Counted from the first letter of the stretch, positions 14,549-22,406 are shown. The stretch is DNA of 26,855 nucleotides from CAZMHJ01 sp964566075 (GCA_964566075.1 CAZMHJ010000012.1:1-26855); one strand, 5' to 3'. A program made the numbers and translations. Notes: generated from the sequence alone by a model not told the origin.

Positions 14549-15004
14549 ATGATCTCACTTAAGAAAAAGCAATCTGGTTTTACAATCGTTGAACTTTTGA
14601 TTGTCATCGTTGTCATTGGTATCTTGGCAACATTAGTAATCGTAACCTTTAGTGGCGTACAGCAAAAGGCTCGCGACACCAAGCGTGAAACAGACGTTAA
14701 GGCTCTCGCAAGCCAGCTAGAAGTATACTACGCCAACAATGGCTCATACCCTGCTCTTGCACAGCTCCAAGACAATACTTGGGTTCAAGCTAACCTTAAG
14801 GGTCTTGATGTTGCAGGTTTGGTTGCTCCAAACGGTACTGGTACTAACACTATCAGCGGAACAGCTAGCACAACAACGTATCAGTACGTTGCAACACCTA
14901 GCGGTTGTACAACTGCTAACAAAGACTGTACTGGATTTACCCTTACAGCAAATCGTGAAGCAAGTGGTGCATCACCAATTGTTAAGCAAAATCTTAGCAA
15001 CTAG
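14549..15004 (+). CDS. Major type IV pilin (prepilin)
   Basis: A 151-aa prepilin. The leader MISLKKKQSG is followed by FTIVELLIVIVVIGILATLVI, the class III prepilin cleavage and assembly motif: cut after Gly10, with Glu5 of the mature protein present. A long N-terminal helix continues to about residue 60 (VKALASQLEVYYANNGSYP, typical of pilins and pseudopilins). Two cysteines, in SGCTTANKDCTGF, could close a C-terminal disulfide loop. The gene has its own strong promoter, a perfect AAGGAGGG Shine-Dalgarno 9 nt before the ATG and its own terminator. This marks it as the abundant subunit compared with the minor prepilins downstream. The prepilin peptidase needed to process it is not in this window. 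Confidence 0.93.
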   Translation: MISLKKKQSGFTIVELLIVIVVIGILATLVIVTFSGVQQKARDTKRETDVKALASQLEVYYANNGSYPALAQLQDNTWVQANLKGLDVAGLVAPNGTGTNTISGTASTTTYQYVATPSGCTTANKDCTGFTLTANREASGASPIVKQNLSN

Positions 15005-15021
15005 TATCTAAATATTGCTTT

Positions 15022-15056
15022 AAAAAAACACCCGTTATATGAGCGGGTGTTTTTTA
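15022..15056 (+). terminator. Rho-independent terminator after the major pilin
   Basis: CACCCG (15029-15034) pairs with CGGGTG (15044-15049). The stem is extended by A-tract/T-tract pairing, with a 9-nt loop and a run of six T (15050-15055). It lies 18 nt after the pilin stop and isolates the pilin transcript. Confidence 0.88.
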
Positions 15057-15067
15057 TTTGTAATGCT

Positions 15068-15096
15068 TAGACTGGCATAAGCGTTTTTGATATAAT
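15068..15096 (+). promoter_or_regulatory. Promoter of the minor-pilin operon
   Basis: TAGACT (15068-15073, 4 of 6), a 17-bp spacer and a perfect TATAAT (15091-15096). The predicted start near 15103 gives about a 10-nt leader without a Shine-Dalgarno before the ATG at 15113. Confidence 0.55.
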
Positions 15097-15112
15097 AAAC
15101 AACGAATTCACA

Positions 15113-16690
15113 ATGAAAAAACACACTGCTTTGGGCGGGCACGGATTCACGCTTACTGAGGTTTTAATTGCCAACATTGTTTTTGCAATCGTTGCGCTTA
15201 GTTTTATTGGTTTATTTGCAGCGCTCGTATCAAGCGCCTCAACAACAAAACGTAAAGCAGTTGCCCTTACGCTTGCTACGAACCAAATGGAATATCTAAA
15301 ATCACTCCCATACGACAGTTTAGCTGTTGCAGGCGGTAGTATCTATAGCGCGAGCCCATTGCCAGCAACTTCTACACAAACTGTTAATAATTTTAGCTAC
15401 ACAATTACTACAGCTATATCATATGTCGATGACGCCTTTGACGGTTGTGCTTCGTACCCGACCCAGGCACTCAAGTTAAAGTATTGTCGCAACTACCCTC
15501 CGCCAACAGGTGCTCCAGCAACAGATACAAACCCTGAAGATTACAAAGACATTAACGTAATCATCACTTCAAAAACTGGTGTTAAATTAGCCGAGGTTGA
15601 TACGCAGGTTGCAGCTCGTGTATCAGAAACAAGTAGCACTACAGGTGCAATATTTGTCAGTGTTATCGACGAAACAGGAAATCCGGTATCTGGTGCCTCG
15701 GTTACGTTAACTAATAGTACTGTTTCCCCGGCAGTCAATCTGGGTGACCAAACTGATAGTAATGGTGTTGCCATATTTTATGGCATGATCCCAGACACGA
15801 CTGGGTATGACTATGTCGTATCGGCTTCTAAATCCGGATACTCAACGCTAACGACTATTGCACCATCAGGTTCTTTACAACCCAATTATTCGAGCTTGCA
15901 GGTTCTCACGCAACAATCATCACTCGTAACCCTTACTATTAAAGGTATGTCAGCAAATAGTCTGGTTATTGAAACAACTGACACATCAGGTAATCCTATT
16001 GCCAACATGAAGACATATATTAAAGGTGGATATAAAAAATATACCGCAACGAGTGATACGAGTTATTATTACGATAATTTCACCCCTTCTGATGTACGGC
16101 CAATATCTGATGGTTCAGGGTTGGCATCTGTAAGTAATTTAGTGCCTGGATCATACATATTCTGTGGTGATGCAGGTGCAACTAACTGTAAAGTCGGTGC
16201 GACAACTTATTACCTGGTAGCGGCAGTTCCGTATGGTGGAACAAACGCATTTAATCCAATCACTGTGCCTACATATTATGCAAGTACCCCACCAACAACA
16301 ACCTTTAGTTATAACAGTACCGCCTTTTTACAAAAGGTACGCTTACTGTTTACAACCGATAGTACGTACCCTCGTATTAACACACTTTCACCCGACGACG
16401 TAAGCACGGGAGCTGGAGGGCTTAACGCATTCGCATTCACGATTACTGGAACAAATTTACCTTGTAACAGTAACCCGTCGAGTTGTTCTACGAGTGTGAA
16501 GTTTATTCAAGGGAGCACAACGTACACAGCTTCATGTACTGGTGCAGCAAGCCCGGCTACACAGCTTAATTGTACGGTTAACTTAACAGGGATTACGAAT
16601 GGCCAAGCTCAGCTGAGCCTCGCGGTTTCGGGTAAGACAATCACTATACCTGCCGGACAACTTATTGGAGGCTTTAATGTCGGGCCATAG
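15113..16690 (+). CDS. Large modular minor prepilin (PilV-like), candidate tip adhesin
   Basis: A prepilin with a long displayed portion, 525 aa. The leader MKKHTALGGHG is followed by FTLTEVLIANIVFAIVALS (cleavage after Gly11, mature Glu5 present). Next come an N-terminal helix and a PilV-like region (ATNQMEYLKSLPYDSL). A carboxypeptidase-regulatory-like beta-sandwich (about 177-245) carries VSVIDETGNPVSGASVTL and SNGVAIFYGMIP. A related module (about 268-360) carries DTSGNPIANMKTYIKGG and VPGSYIFCGDAG. The C-terminus (about 421-525) resembles an IPT/TIG Ig-like domain, starting PRINTLSPDDVSTGAGG. Such modules are typical of adhesive tips, so binding to a host surface is plausible but inferred. 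It begins a tightly overlapping minor-pilin series after a new promoter. Confidence 0.85.
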   Translation: MKKHTALGGHGFTLTEVLIANIVFAIVALSFIGLFAALVSSASTTKRKAVALTLATNQMEYLKSLPYDSLAVAGGSIYSASPLPATSTQTVNNFSYTITTAISYVDDAFDGCASYPTQALKLKYCRNYPPPTGAPATDTNPEDYKDINVIITSKTGVKLAEVDTQVAARVSETSSTTGAIFVSVIDETGNPVSGASVTLTNSTVSPAVNLGDQTDSNGVAIFYGMIPDTTGYDYVVSASKSGYSTLTTIAPSGSLQPNYSSLQVLTQQSSLVTLTIKGMSANSLVIETTDTSGNPIANMKTYIKGGYKKYTATSDTSYYYDNFTPSDVRPISDGSGLASVSNLVPGSYIFCGDAGATNCKVGATTYYLVAAVPYGGTNAFNPITVPTYYASTPPTTTFSYNSTAFLQKVRLLFTTDSTYPRINTLSPDDVSTGAGGLNAFAFTITGTNLPCNSNPSSCSTSVKFIQGSTTYTASCTGAASPATQLNCTVNLTGITNGQAQLSLAVSGKTITIPAGQLIGGFNVGP

Positions 16691-17270
16691 ACAACCTGGT
16701 TTTACGCTCGTTGAAGTTCTCATATCACTGTTTGTGGGTGCATTAGTTATGATTGGAATCTTCTCGTTTTTTGGTAGCTCTTTGAATGAGTATTTCCGTA
16801 TGCAGCAAGAGAGCGTTGCTTTTGCTGATGTCGCCGCAAACTCACAGCGAGTTGCAAAAGTTATTCGTGGAACTACTGATATTACCAGTGCAAGTAATAA
16901 CAGTGTTACGCTTTATTCGTACTTTTCTCCATACGATACATATGTATCGTTGATTACCTATTATCCAAATAATACCAATACCAAACTGCTCGCTGATGTT
17001 ACAAAAATGACAGCTAACCCACCAACTGGCACACAGATTTCTGGAAGTACGCAAACATTTACGATTATCGATAGTTTTTATCTACCAAGTGGCACCAACA
17101 CGTTTGAATATCTTGATTCAGCAGGAGCAACATTATCTATGCCTATTTCTGATCTTAGAACAATCAAAGGTGTCCGTGTAAATTTAGCAGATAAACCAAG
17201 TGGTACCTCAGGTGTCGTTACAAAACTCTCAGTGCAAGTAAGCTTACGAAACAGGAAGACAAATCTATGA
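16677..17270 (+). CDS. Minor prepilin (PilW/PulJ-like)
   Basis: A 197-aa prepilin. The leader MSGHRQPG is followed by FTLVEVLISLFVGALVMIGIFS (cleavage after Gly8, mature Glu5 present). A helix and a predicted beta-rich domain follow. The size and the MQQESVAFADVAANSQRVAKVI segment after the helix resemble PilW/PulJ pseudopilins, which help prime pilus assembly. I chose the ATG at 16677, with GGAGG 5 nt upstream; a TTG at 16665 in the same frame is rejected. The first 14 bases overlap the end of the preceding minor pilin, and the stop overlaps the next start (ATGA), so the three minor pilins are co-translated. Confidence 0.85.
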   Translation: MSGHRQPGFTLVEVLISLFVGALVMIGIFSFFGSSLNEYFRMQQESVAFADVAANSQRVAKVIRGTTDITSASNNSVTLYSYFSPYDTYVSLITYYPNNTNTKLLADVTKMTANPPTGTQISGSTQTFTIIDSFYLPSGTNTFEYLDSAGATLSMPISDLRTIKGVRVNLADKPSGTSGVVTKLSVQVSLRNRKTNL

Positions 17271-18844
17271 GAAAAAAAGTACAGGCTGGATTTGTACTCC
17301 CAACGTTGCTAAGCCTTATTATTGCACTCAGCATTATTATTTTCGCCGTGGCGGGTCTTATTGAGGTTAATTTTAATAGCGTTAACAACAATACTCAGAG
17401 TCAAAAAGCATTTAATGTCGCTGAGGCAGGTATTAATTATTACCTTTGGCATCTCAGCCATAATTCTTCTGACTATAAAGACGGCCAATCGACACCCGCT
17501 ACACCTGATGCGACGTTGGGATACGGGCCATATGTACATAACTATATCGACACCAACGCTAAAACAACCGGCACTTACACACTATGGATTAAACCGCAGG
17601 GTAACGGGTCGACTGTGGCGACTGTGCGATCTATAGGCCAGGTATCAGGTAGTAGCGCAAAACGAATTATCGAAGCAAAAGTTGGTGCACCTTCATTTGC
17701 AAGCTATGCGCTTGTTTCTGACACCCAATTCTGGTTTGGAAATACTGAAAGCGCAGATGGCCCTGTTCATTCAAACCAAGGTATACGAATGGATGGCTCA
17801 AGTAATTCGGATGTCACCAGTTCAAATGCAACATACGTGCCAACTTCGCAGCTGGGTGGCAACGGATCAACTTCACACCCCGGTGTATGGTGCGACACCT
17901 CAGTCACTACACCCGTGAACTGTAACACTCGGTCAAAAGTTGACTGGCGCTATCCTGTCACATCTGTTGATTTCAATATCGTAACAAGTAGTTTGTGTAC
18001 TATCAAAAAGCTAGCCTTCTCGTCTGATGCAAGCACCTCGGCACTAGCCTCAAACGCTAACGCATGCACCCAAGTACCAACTACGAGAACTGCAGCCTAT
18101 ATACCACAATCAGCTACCAACGGTAGCTTTAGTGTCTCTAAAGGCTACCTCATAACACTCAATAGTAACGGCACGTATGATCTCGCGAAAGTCACAGCAG
18201 AAACTGATACACAAACATCATATTCAACTGCCCTCTCTACAACAGCGGTTGCAACCGGAATTGCCATACCTACTTCTGGTGTTATTTTCGCAGAAGATAA
18301 TGTCTGGGTACGCACGTCATCTACTTTTGCTGGCCGTGTCACTATTGCCTCGGGACGGTTGGCAAGCTCTACTTATAGCACCGATATCGTCATTGCTGAC
18401 GATATACTGTACTCCAACAAGAATGGTAATGACGCAATTGGGTTGATAACAGAAGACTCTGTACTTGTCGCCCCGTATGCAATTCCGCAAACAGGTAACT
18501 TTACCTTTGAGGTTGATGCGGCCATTATTGCTCAAAGTGGATCAGTGTCATATCCCGATCAGTACCGTTCATCTGCAAACTGCACAAAAGGCTGGACAGG
18601 TGCAAGCCAAAAGTACCTTTTTTATGGTTCTGTTTCTACTCGTCAAACATGGACTTGGACATGGCAAATGAATAATTCTTGTGGCTCTGCAGCGCTTGAT
18701 TCAGCTTCTGGAAAATACATATCAGGCGTCAAGAATAACACTACATCATACGACTACAATCTCATGTATGCACCGCCGCCTAGTTTCCCTATTACCAGTA
18801 CCTACAATATCCTATCGTGGCGCGAGGTACTGACAAAACCATAA
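17267..18844 (+). CDS. Large PilX-like minor pilus protein
   Basis: A 525-aa protein starting MRKKVQAG then FVLPTLLSLIIALSIIIFAVAGLI. This looks like a prepilin/PilX N-terminal segment, but mature position 5 is Thr, not Glu. A QSQKAFNVAEAGINYYLWHL segment, typical of PilX/GspK (the AEAG motif), follows at about residues 45-64. The rest is a large S/T/N-rich beta region with YALVSDTQFWFGNTESADGPVHSNQGI (about 146-172) and eight or so scattered cysteines that could form disulfides. The start overlaps the PilW-like stop by 4 nt (ATGA). The N-terminus supports a pilus-associated role; the ligand or function of the large domain is unknown. Confidence 0.8.
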   Translation: MRKKVQAGFVLPTLLSLIIALSIIIFAVAGLIEVNFNSVNNNTQSQKAFNVAEAGINYYLWHLSHNSSDYKDGQSTPATPDATLGYGPYVHNYIDTNAKTTGTYTLWIKPQGNGSTVATVRSIGQVSGSSAKRIIEAKVGAPSFASYALVSDTQFWFGNTESADGPVHSNQGIRMDGSSNSDVTSSNATYVPTSQLGGNGSTSHPGVWCDTSVTTPVNCNTRSKVDWRYPVTSVDFNIVTSSLCTIKKLAFSSDASTSALASNANACTQVPTTRTAAYIPQSATNGSFSVSKGYLITLNSNGTYDLAKVTAETDTQTSYSTALSTTAVATGIAIPTSGVIFAEDNVWVRTSSTFAGRVTIASGRLASSTYSTDIVIADDILYSNKNGNDAIGLITEDSVLVAPYAIPQTGNFTFEVDAAIIAQSGSVSYPDQYRSSANCTKGWTGASQKYLFYGSVSTRQTWTWTWQMNNSCGSAALDSASGKYISGVKNNTTSYDYNLMYAPPPSFPITSTYNILSWREVLTKP

Positions 18845-18899
18845 GGGTTTAATAGCTAAAGATGGTAGAATAACAGTAAAGCATAAGCAGTAAATACAA

Positions 18900-19961
18900 A
18901 TGAGTACAGGACTTATATACAAAGACAAACCGCTATTTGGGCTCGACATCGGCACCAGTAGTGTTAAGGTTATGCAGATTGAAAATCATGGTAAATCACA
19001 AGTTATCGTTGGGTACGGTGTTACTAATTATGACCAAGGTGCATTAAAAGATGGTCTTGTCGCCGACCCTGAAATTCTTGCTAAAGCAACAAAAGAACTC
19101 TTTGATAAGCAGCTAATTGGCGAGATTTCTACTCGTCGAGTTGCCTTGAGTGTACCTGTTGCACGTACCTATAACCGCGTCATGAACTTGCCAGCTATGA
19201 ATAAAAAAGACCTCGATGAAGCAGTGCGACTAGAGGCAGAGCAATATATACCCGTACCTATTGATGATCTGTATATTGATTATAATATCTCGTCGAGCTC
19301 TAAAGATGGTTATGAACTGCTTGCTGTAGCGGTACCAAAGCAAATTATTGATTCATATCTTACCTATACGGATTTACTGGGGCTTGAGGTCAGCACAATA
19401 GAAACCACTATCAACGCCTCAAGCCGCTTGATTGCCCATTCGGAACGAGACGAAGTGCCAACTATCCTCATTGACTTTGGTAGTGTTTCAGTTGATATTA
19501 CCATTTTTGACAAAGAGCTGATTGTAACTGGTACAGTTGCCGGCGGAGGTGATACGTTTACCGAACTCATTGCAAAAAAACTTGATGTTAGTAATGCAGT
19601 TGCACACACCATTAAGACAAAATATGGTCTGAGCGTCAGTAAAAAACAAAAAGATATCCAAGATGCATTAAAACCAATCCTTGGCTCATTAACCCGTGAA
19701 ATACGAAAAATGGTTCGGTACTACGACGAACGAAGTGGTAGTGAAGGTAAAATTGGTCAAATTATTACTATGGGTGGTGGCGCAAATATGCCGGGTCTAT
19801 CAGAATTTATCACCAGTGAATTACGGCTTCCCACACGTATGTGTAACCCGTGGGCAAATCTTGATTTTGGCAAGCTACAACCCCCTAGTACTGTCGAAAA
19901 ATCAATGTATGTCACCGCTGCTGGCCTAGCGCTTATCACTCCAAAGGATATCTGGAAATGA
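18900..19961 (+). CDS. pilM: Type IV pilus assembly protein PilM
   Basis: A cytoplasmic actin-like ATPase-fold protein (353 aa) that docks onto the N-terminus of PilN and links the motor to the alignment complex. Visible motifs are FGLDIGTSSVKVMQIE (phosphate-1 loop, about residues 13-28), VALSVPVARTYNRVMNLP, ILIDFGSVSVDITIFD (phosphate-2 loop) and IITMGGGANMPGLSEFI (adenosine motif). The stop overlaps the pilN start (ATGA). The 55-base gap from the preceding gene has no clear Shine-Dalgarno or convincing promoter. Confidence 0.94.
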   Translation: MSTGLIYKDKPLFGLDIGTSSVKVMQIENHGKSQVIVGYGVTNYDQGALKDGLVADPEILAKATKELFDKQLIGEISTRRVALSVPVARTYNRVMNLPAMNKKDLDEAVRLEAEQYIPVPIDDLYIDYNISSSSKDGYELLAVAVPKQIIDSYLTYTDLLGLEVSTIETTINASSRLIAHSERDEVPTILIDFGSVSVDITIFDKELIVTGTVAGGGDTFTELIAKKLDVSNAVAHTIKTKYGLSVSKKQKDIQDALKPILGSLTREIRKMVRYYDERSGSEGKIGQIITMGGGANMPGLSEFITSELRLPTRMCNPWANLDFGKLQPPSTVEKSMYVTAAGLALITPKDIWK

Positions 19962-20827
19962 TAAACTTACTACCTCCAGAGTCTAAGAACCAGATTCGCT
20001 TTGCGCGGCGAAATAGCGTTTTGATTCGATGGCTTATAGCAATTTTTGCAGTTATGCTACTTATCACCGCGATGAATATCTTTGGTCAGTTTTACATTAC
20101 ACAAACAACGAATCGTTTAAAGCAGACGGCAAGCGTTACCGATCAACGCATTAAAGAAGGTGACCTAGAACAGTATAAAAATAGTCTTAGTTCGCTTTCT
20201 ACTGATATGAAGACGGTCGTACAGATTCTCAAAAAACAACTGTTGTTCTCTAAAGTATTCCCGAAACTTGGCACCACACTACCAGATGGGGCAGTGCTAT
20301 CAAATATCACCATGAACTCCACCGACACATCACTAGACTTAACGATTCTAGCTAAAGATCAATACACTGCCAACCAGGCATTCACGAATGTAAAAGACTC
20401 TAATAATCAGCTCTTTAGTAAGACTGACCTCATTTCAATAATTTGCTCAGATACAAATCCATCGTACCCTTGTACCGCACAAGTAAAAGCACTCTTAAAT
20501 ATCGATTTAAACAAGCGTTTTACTGATGTTGTCACCGCAGCGGGTGCAAAATTAAATGGCTTTTCAGCTATTGCTTCTAACCCGAATGAGTTTGTTATTA
20601 CCGTTAGCACCAAAAAAGCCTCAGATGTTAACACGGTAATGGACAAGTTAAACGGTTCGAAGCAATTGGTTGTTGCTACCACTAAAAAACCGTCTGACTG
20701 TAAAACTGATGAAGAAGCGAAAAAGAATAATTTAGACTACCCTTGTACTACCTTAATTAAGGTCACTATTAAAGATGATGCTTCGTACTATTTCCTTGAA
20801 ACCACTAACTTTACGGAGAAATTTTAA
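19958..20827 (+). CDS. pilN: Type IV pilus assembly protein PilN
   Basis: A bitopic alignment-complex protein of 289 aa. The cytoplasmic N-terminus MINLLPPESK is the conserved PilM-binding motif (INLLP). A membrane helix follows (about 25-48), then a coiled coil and an extracytoplasmic domain. At 289 aa it is longer than many PilN (about 180-200). The extra C-terminal part has two similar halves, around CSDTNPSYPCTAQVKALLNI (about 165-184) and CKTDEEAKKNNLDYPCTTLIKVTI (about 247-270). Each half contains a YPCT sequence and a cysteine pair. Overlaps link it to pilM (ATGA) and pilO (TAATG). Confidence 0.88.
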   Translation: MINLLPPESKNQIRFARRNSVLIRWLIAIFAVMLLITAMNIFGQFYITQTTNRLKQTASVTDQRIKEGDLEQYKNSLSSLSTDMKTVVQILKKQLLFSKVFPKLGTTLPDGAVLSNITMNSTDTSLDLTILAKDQYTANQAFTNVKDSNNQLFSKTDLISIICSDTNPSYPCTAQVKALLNIDLNKRFTDVVTAAGAKLNGFSAIASNPNEFVITVSTKKASDVNTVMDKLNGSKQLVVATTKKPSDCKTDEEAKKNNLDYPCTTLIKVTIKDDASYYFLETTNFTEKF

Positions 20828-21498
20828 TGAATGCTAAGCGCTTCTTCTACGTATTGATTGGTATTATTGGCTTATTGGTCGTTGTTTGCGCAGGCCTTGT
20901 TGTTGGTGGCAACCAGTTGATGGCAAAAACATCACAAAAATTAATAGAAGCTAAATTGAACAATTCTTTGGCAGATGTAAAAATTGGTGAATACCTAAAA
21001 GCTAAGACATATATGAATCAGAACCAAGATGTGCGGCCTATTGTTGATAATATGATTCCTAAAAACAAAGACCAAGACACGGCAACGAAGGAATTATATA
21101 AAATTGCTGATTCAGCCGGTGTTGCAATCACGAGTATTCAGTACCCGTCGTCCAATCTGGGTTTAAAAGCTGCTGCGAGCGCAAGCTCTACCGCTACTTC
21201 AGATAAAACAAGTGGTGCAAGCTCCACACCGACGACTCCTGCAGTGGCGCCACTTTCACAAGCAAAAGCAGCTGATGGTCTACCTGGTGTTCAAGGTATT
21301 GATGTTGAGTTACGTTTAACGGCTACTGACACCAAAAGTCCAATTACTTACGACAGCCTTATTAAGTTCTTAAAGCTCGTCGAGCTAAACAGGCGTAGTA
21401 TGCAAATTAAAAAGGTGTTTGTACAACCTGATAAACCAGGTAATGGCCTTGTTAAGCTAAGCCCGCAAATAACTATAACTATTTTTGTAAAGCCATGA
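20827..21498 (+). CDS. pilO: Type IV pilus assembly protein PilO
   Basis: A bitopic protein (223 aa) that pairs with PilN in the inner-membrane alignment complex. A short cytoplasmic start (MNAKRFFYV), a membrane helix (about 7-28), a coiled coil (SQKLIEAKLNNSLADVKIG) and a ferredoxin-like periplasmic-type domain with YKIADSAGVAITSIQYPS (about 92-109) and the typical end (LKLVELNRRSMQIKKVFVQ) are all visible. An A/S/T-rich insert lies in the middle (about 118-145). The assignment rests on this layout and on its position after pilN, since PilO sequence conservation is low. Overlaps: TAATG with pilN and ATGA with the next gene. Confidence 0.85.
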   Translation: MNAKRFFYVLIGIIGLLVVVCAGLVVGGNQLMAKTSQKLIEAKLNNSLADVKIGEYLKAKTYMNQNQDVRPIVDNMIPKNKDQDTATKELYKIADSAGVAITSIQYPSSNLGLKAAASASSTATSDKTSGASSTPTTPAVAPLSQAKAADGLPGVQGIDVELRLTATDTKSPITYDSLIKFLKLVELNRRSMQIKKVFVQPDKPGNGLVKLSPQITITIFVKP

Positions 21499-21788
21499 AT
21501 ATAGACATACTCAAGAAAAAACTCGTTACACTAAGTGATTTTCTGCTTAAGCATATCGTTATCATCTTTATATTTGTAGTCGTACTCGCGCTAGGTTATG
21601 TCACCTATTCTATTAGTGCATTTAGTAGTGCTGAGCCGACGGCTGATCAAGTTGCCGAAAAAACACAATCTGTAACACTTGTTAAGATTGATCCAAACCT
21701 AGTGAATAAAATTCGAGTGCTTAATAACCAAAACGTGTTCGTTGCACCAGATTATAATAGCCTCAACCAAAATCCTTTTTACCGATAA
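21495..21788 (+). CDS. Small membrane protein at the end of the pilus operon
   Basis: A 97-aa bitopic protein. It has a basic N-terminus (MNIDILKKKLVTL), one membrane helix (about 20-41), and a short external segment ending NQNPFYR. The start overlaps pilO by 4 nt (ATGA), so it is co-translated with the alignment-complex genes and occupies the place where diderms carry pilP. It has no lipobox and no similarity I can recognise to PilP, so no name is given. The IDPNLVNKIRVLNNQNVFV stretch reads like a short partner-binding segment. It is probably a pilus accessory subunit, by position only. Confidence 0.72.
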   Translation: MNIDILKKKLVTLSDFLLKHIVIIFIFVVVLALGYVTYSISAFSSAEPTADQVAEKTQSVTLVKIDPNLVNKIRVLNNQNVFVAPDYNSLNQNPFYR

Positions 21789-21810
21789 TAAGTGATGTCT
21801 TATTTTTGGT
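21781..21810. terminator. Possible bidirectional terminator between convergent genes
   Basis: ACCGATAATAAG pairs with CTTATTTTTGGT across the 6-nt loop TGATGT, with one mismatch and one G-U. The hairpin spans the stop codons of both the pilus-operon end and the PH-domain gene. A T-run lies inside one arm but not after the stem, so it is weaker than a standard terminator. Confidence 0.35.
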
Positions 21811-22390
21811 ACGGGCTGTTTCGGTAAGAGCCAGCTTGGCCAGTACGTTGCAAGAAATCATCTTTAGCTTGCAAAATAATTTTTGCTACTCGATGCGGGT
21901 TTGGGCAAAATGCAAAATTGAAATTAGCTTGTTCACCTGCTGTTTCAATGTTAATCGTTCCGAAATTAAAGGCATTTGAAAAGAAACCACGTTGCTCGCT
22001 TGATACATCTTCTACGTTAGCAAGTGATAATTGTGATACCTTACGAATAAGCAGTCCTTTTTGAACAATTAAAACAATGTTTCGATCGGTTACCGACAAT
22101 CTGGTTTGCCTATAGACAATCGTTGCCATAACCAATAAAACACCTACTAAAAGGGCAATAAATACCGAGAATAATGCCATGACAGTATATGTACCGGCAC
22201 CTGTACCGCCGACTTCTGGGAATAATACGCTAATTCCTATTAAGCCGAGTGTTAGACAAACTAACGTCGCTAAATAGATAAAAATAATACCAAAGGGATG
22301 TTGATAGACCACGCACATGACGTGCTCATCAGGGCCGATCGTTTCGATGGTCTTAAAGTAACTCGACTCCTGAAAGCTCTTACGTGCCAT
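21800..22390 (-). CDS. Bacterial PH-domain membrane protein
   Basis: A 196-aa membrane protein with two helices (about 33-55 and 68-92) followed by a bacterial pleckstrin-homology domain of the bPH2/DUF304 type (about 95-180). Motifs are TRLSVTDRNIVLIVQKGLLIRKVSQLSLANVEDV and FGTINIETAG, which is the usual family pattern. The C-terminal tail is hydrophilic. Function in this family is mostly unknown, with membrane-stress or scaffold roles suggested. The gene is not coupled to ruvB: it starts 8 nt after an extended -10 (TGTTATAAT) that overlaps the ruvB stop, with no Shine-Dalgarno, so it is likely a separate, leaderless transcript. Confidence 0.85.
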   Translation of the reverse strand: MARKSFQESSYFKTIETIGPDEHVMCVVYQHPFGIIFIYLATLVCLTLGLIGISVLFPEVGGTGAGTYTVMALFSVFIALLVGVLLVMATIVYRQTRLSVTDRNIVLIVQKGLLIRKVSQLSLANVEDVSSEQRGFFSNAFNFGTINIETAGEQANFNFAFCPNPHRVAKIILQAKDDFLQRTGQAGSYRNSPYQK

Positions 22391-22397
22391 TACCCGT

Positions 22398-22406
22398 ATT
22401 ATAACA
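22398..22406 (-). promoter_or_regulatory. Extended -10 promoter of the PH-domain gene
   Basis: On the minus strand TGTTATAAT is a perfect TGn-extended -10. Its last base is 8 nt from the A of the ATG at 22390. The TATAAT contains the TAA stop of ruvB. No -35 was recognised. Confidence 0.55.

Noticed and set aside
18845..18899. TAGAAT at 18866-18871 as a pilM promoter
   Set aside because: No -35 at a suitable distance and no spacing match to the pilM ATG. Read-through from the minor-pilin operon is equally likely.
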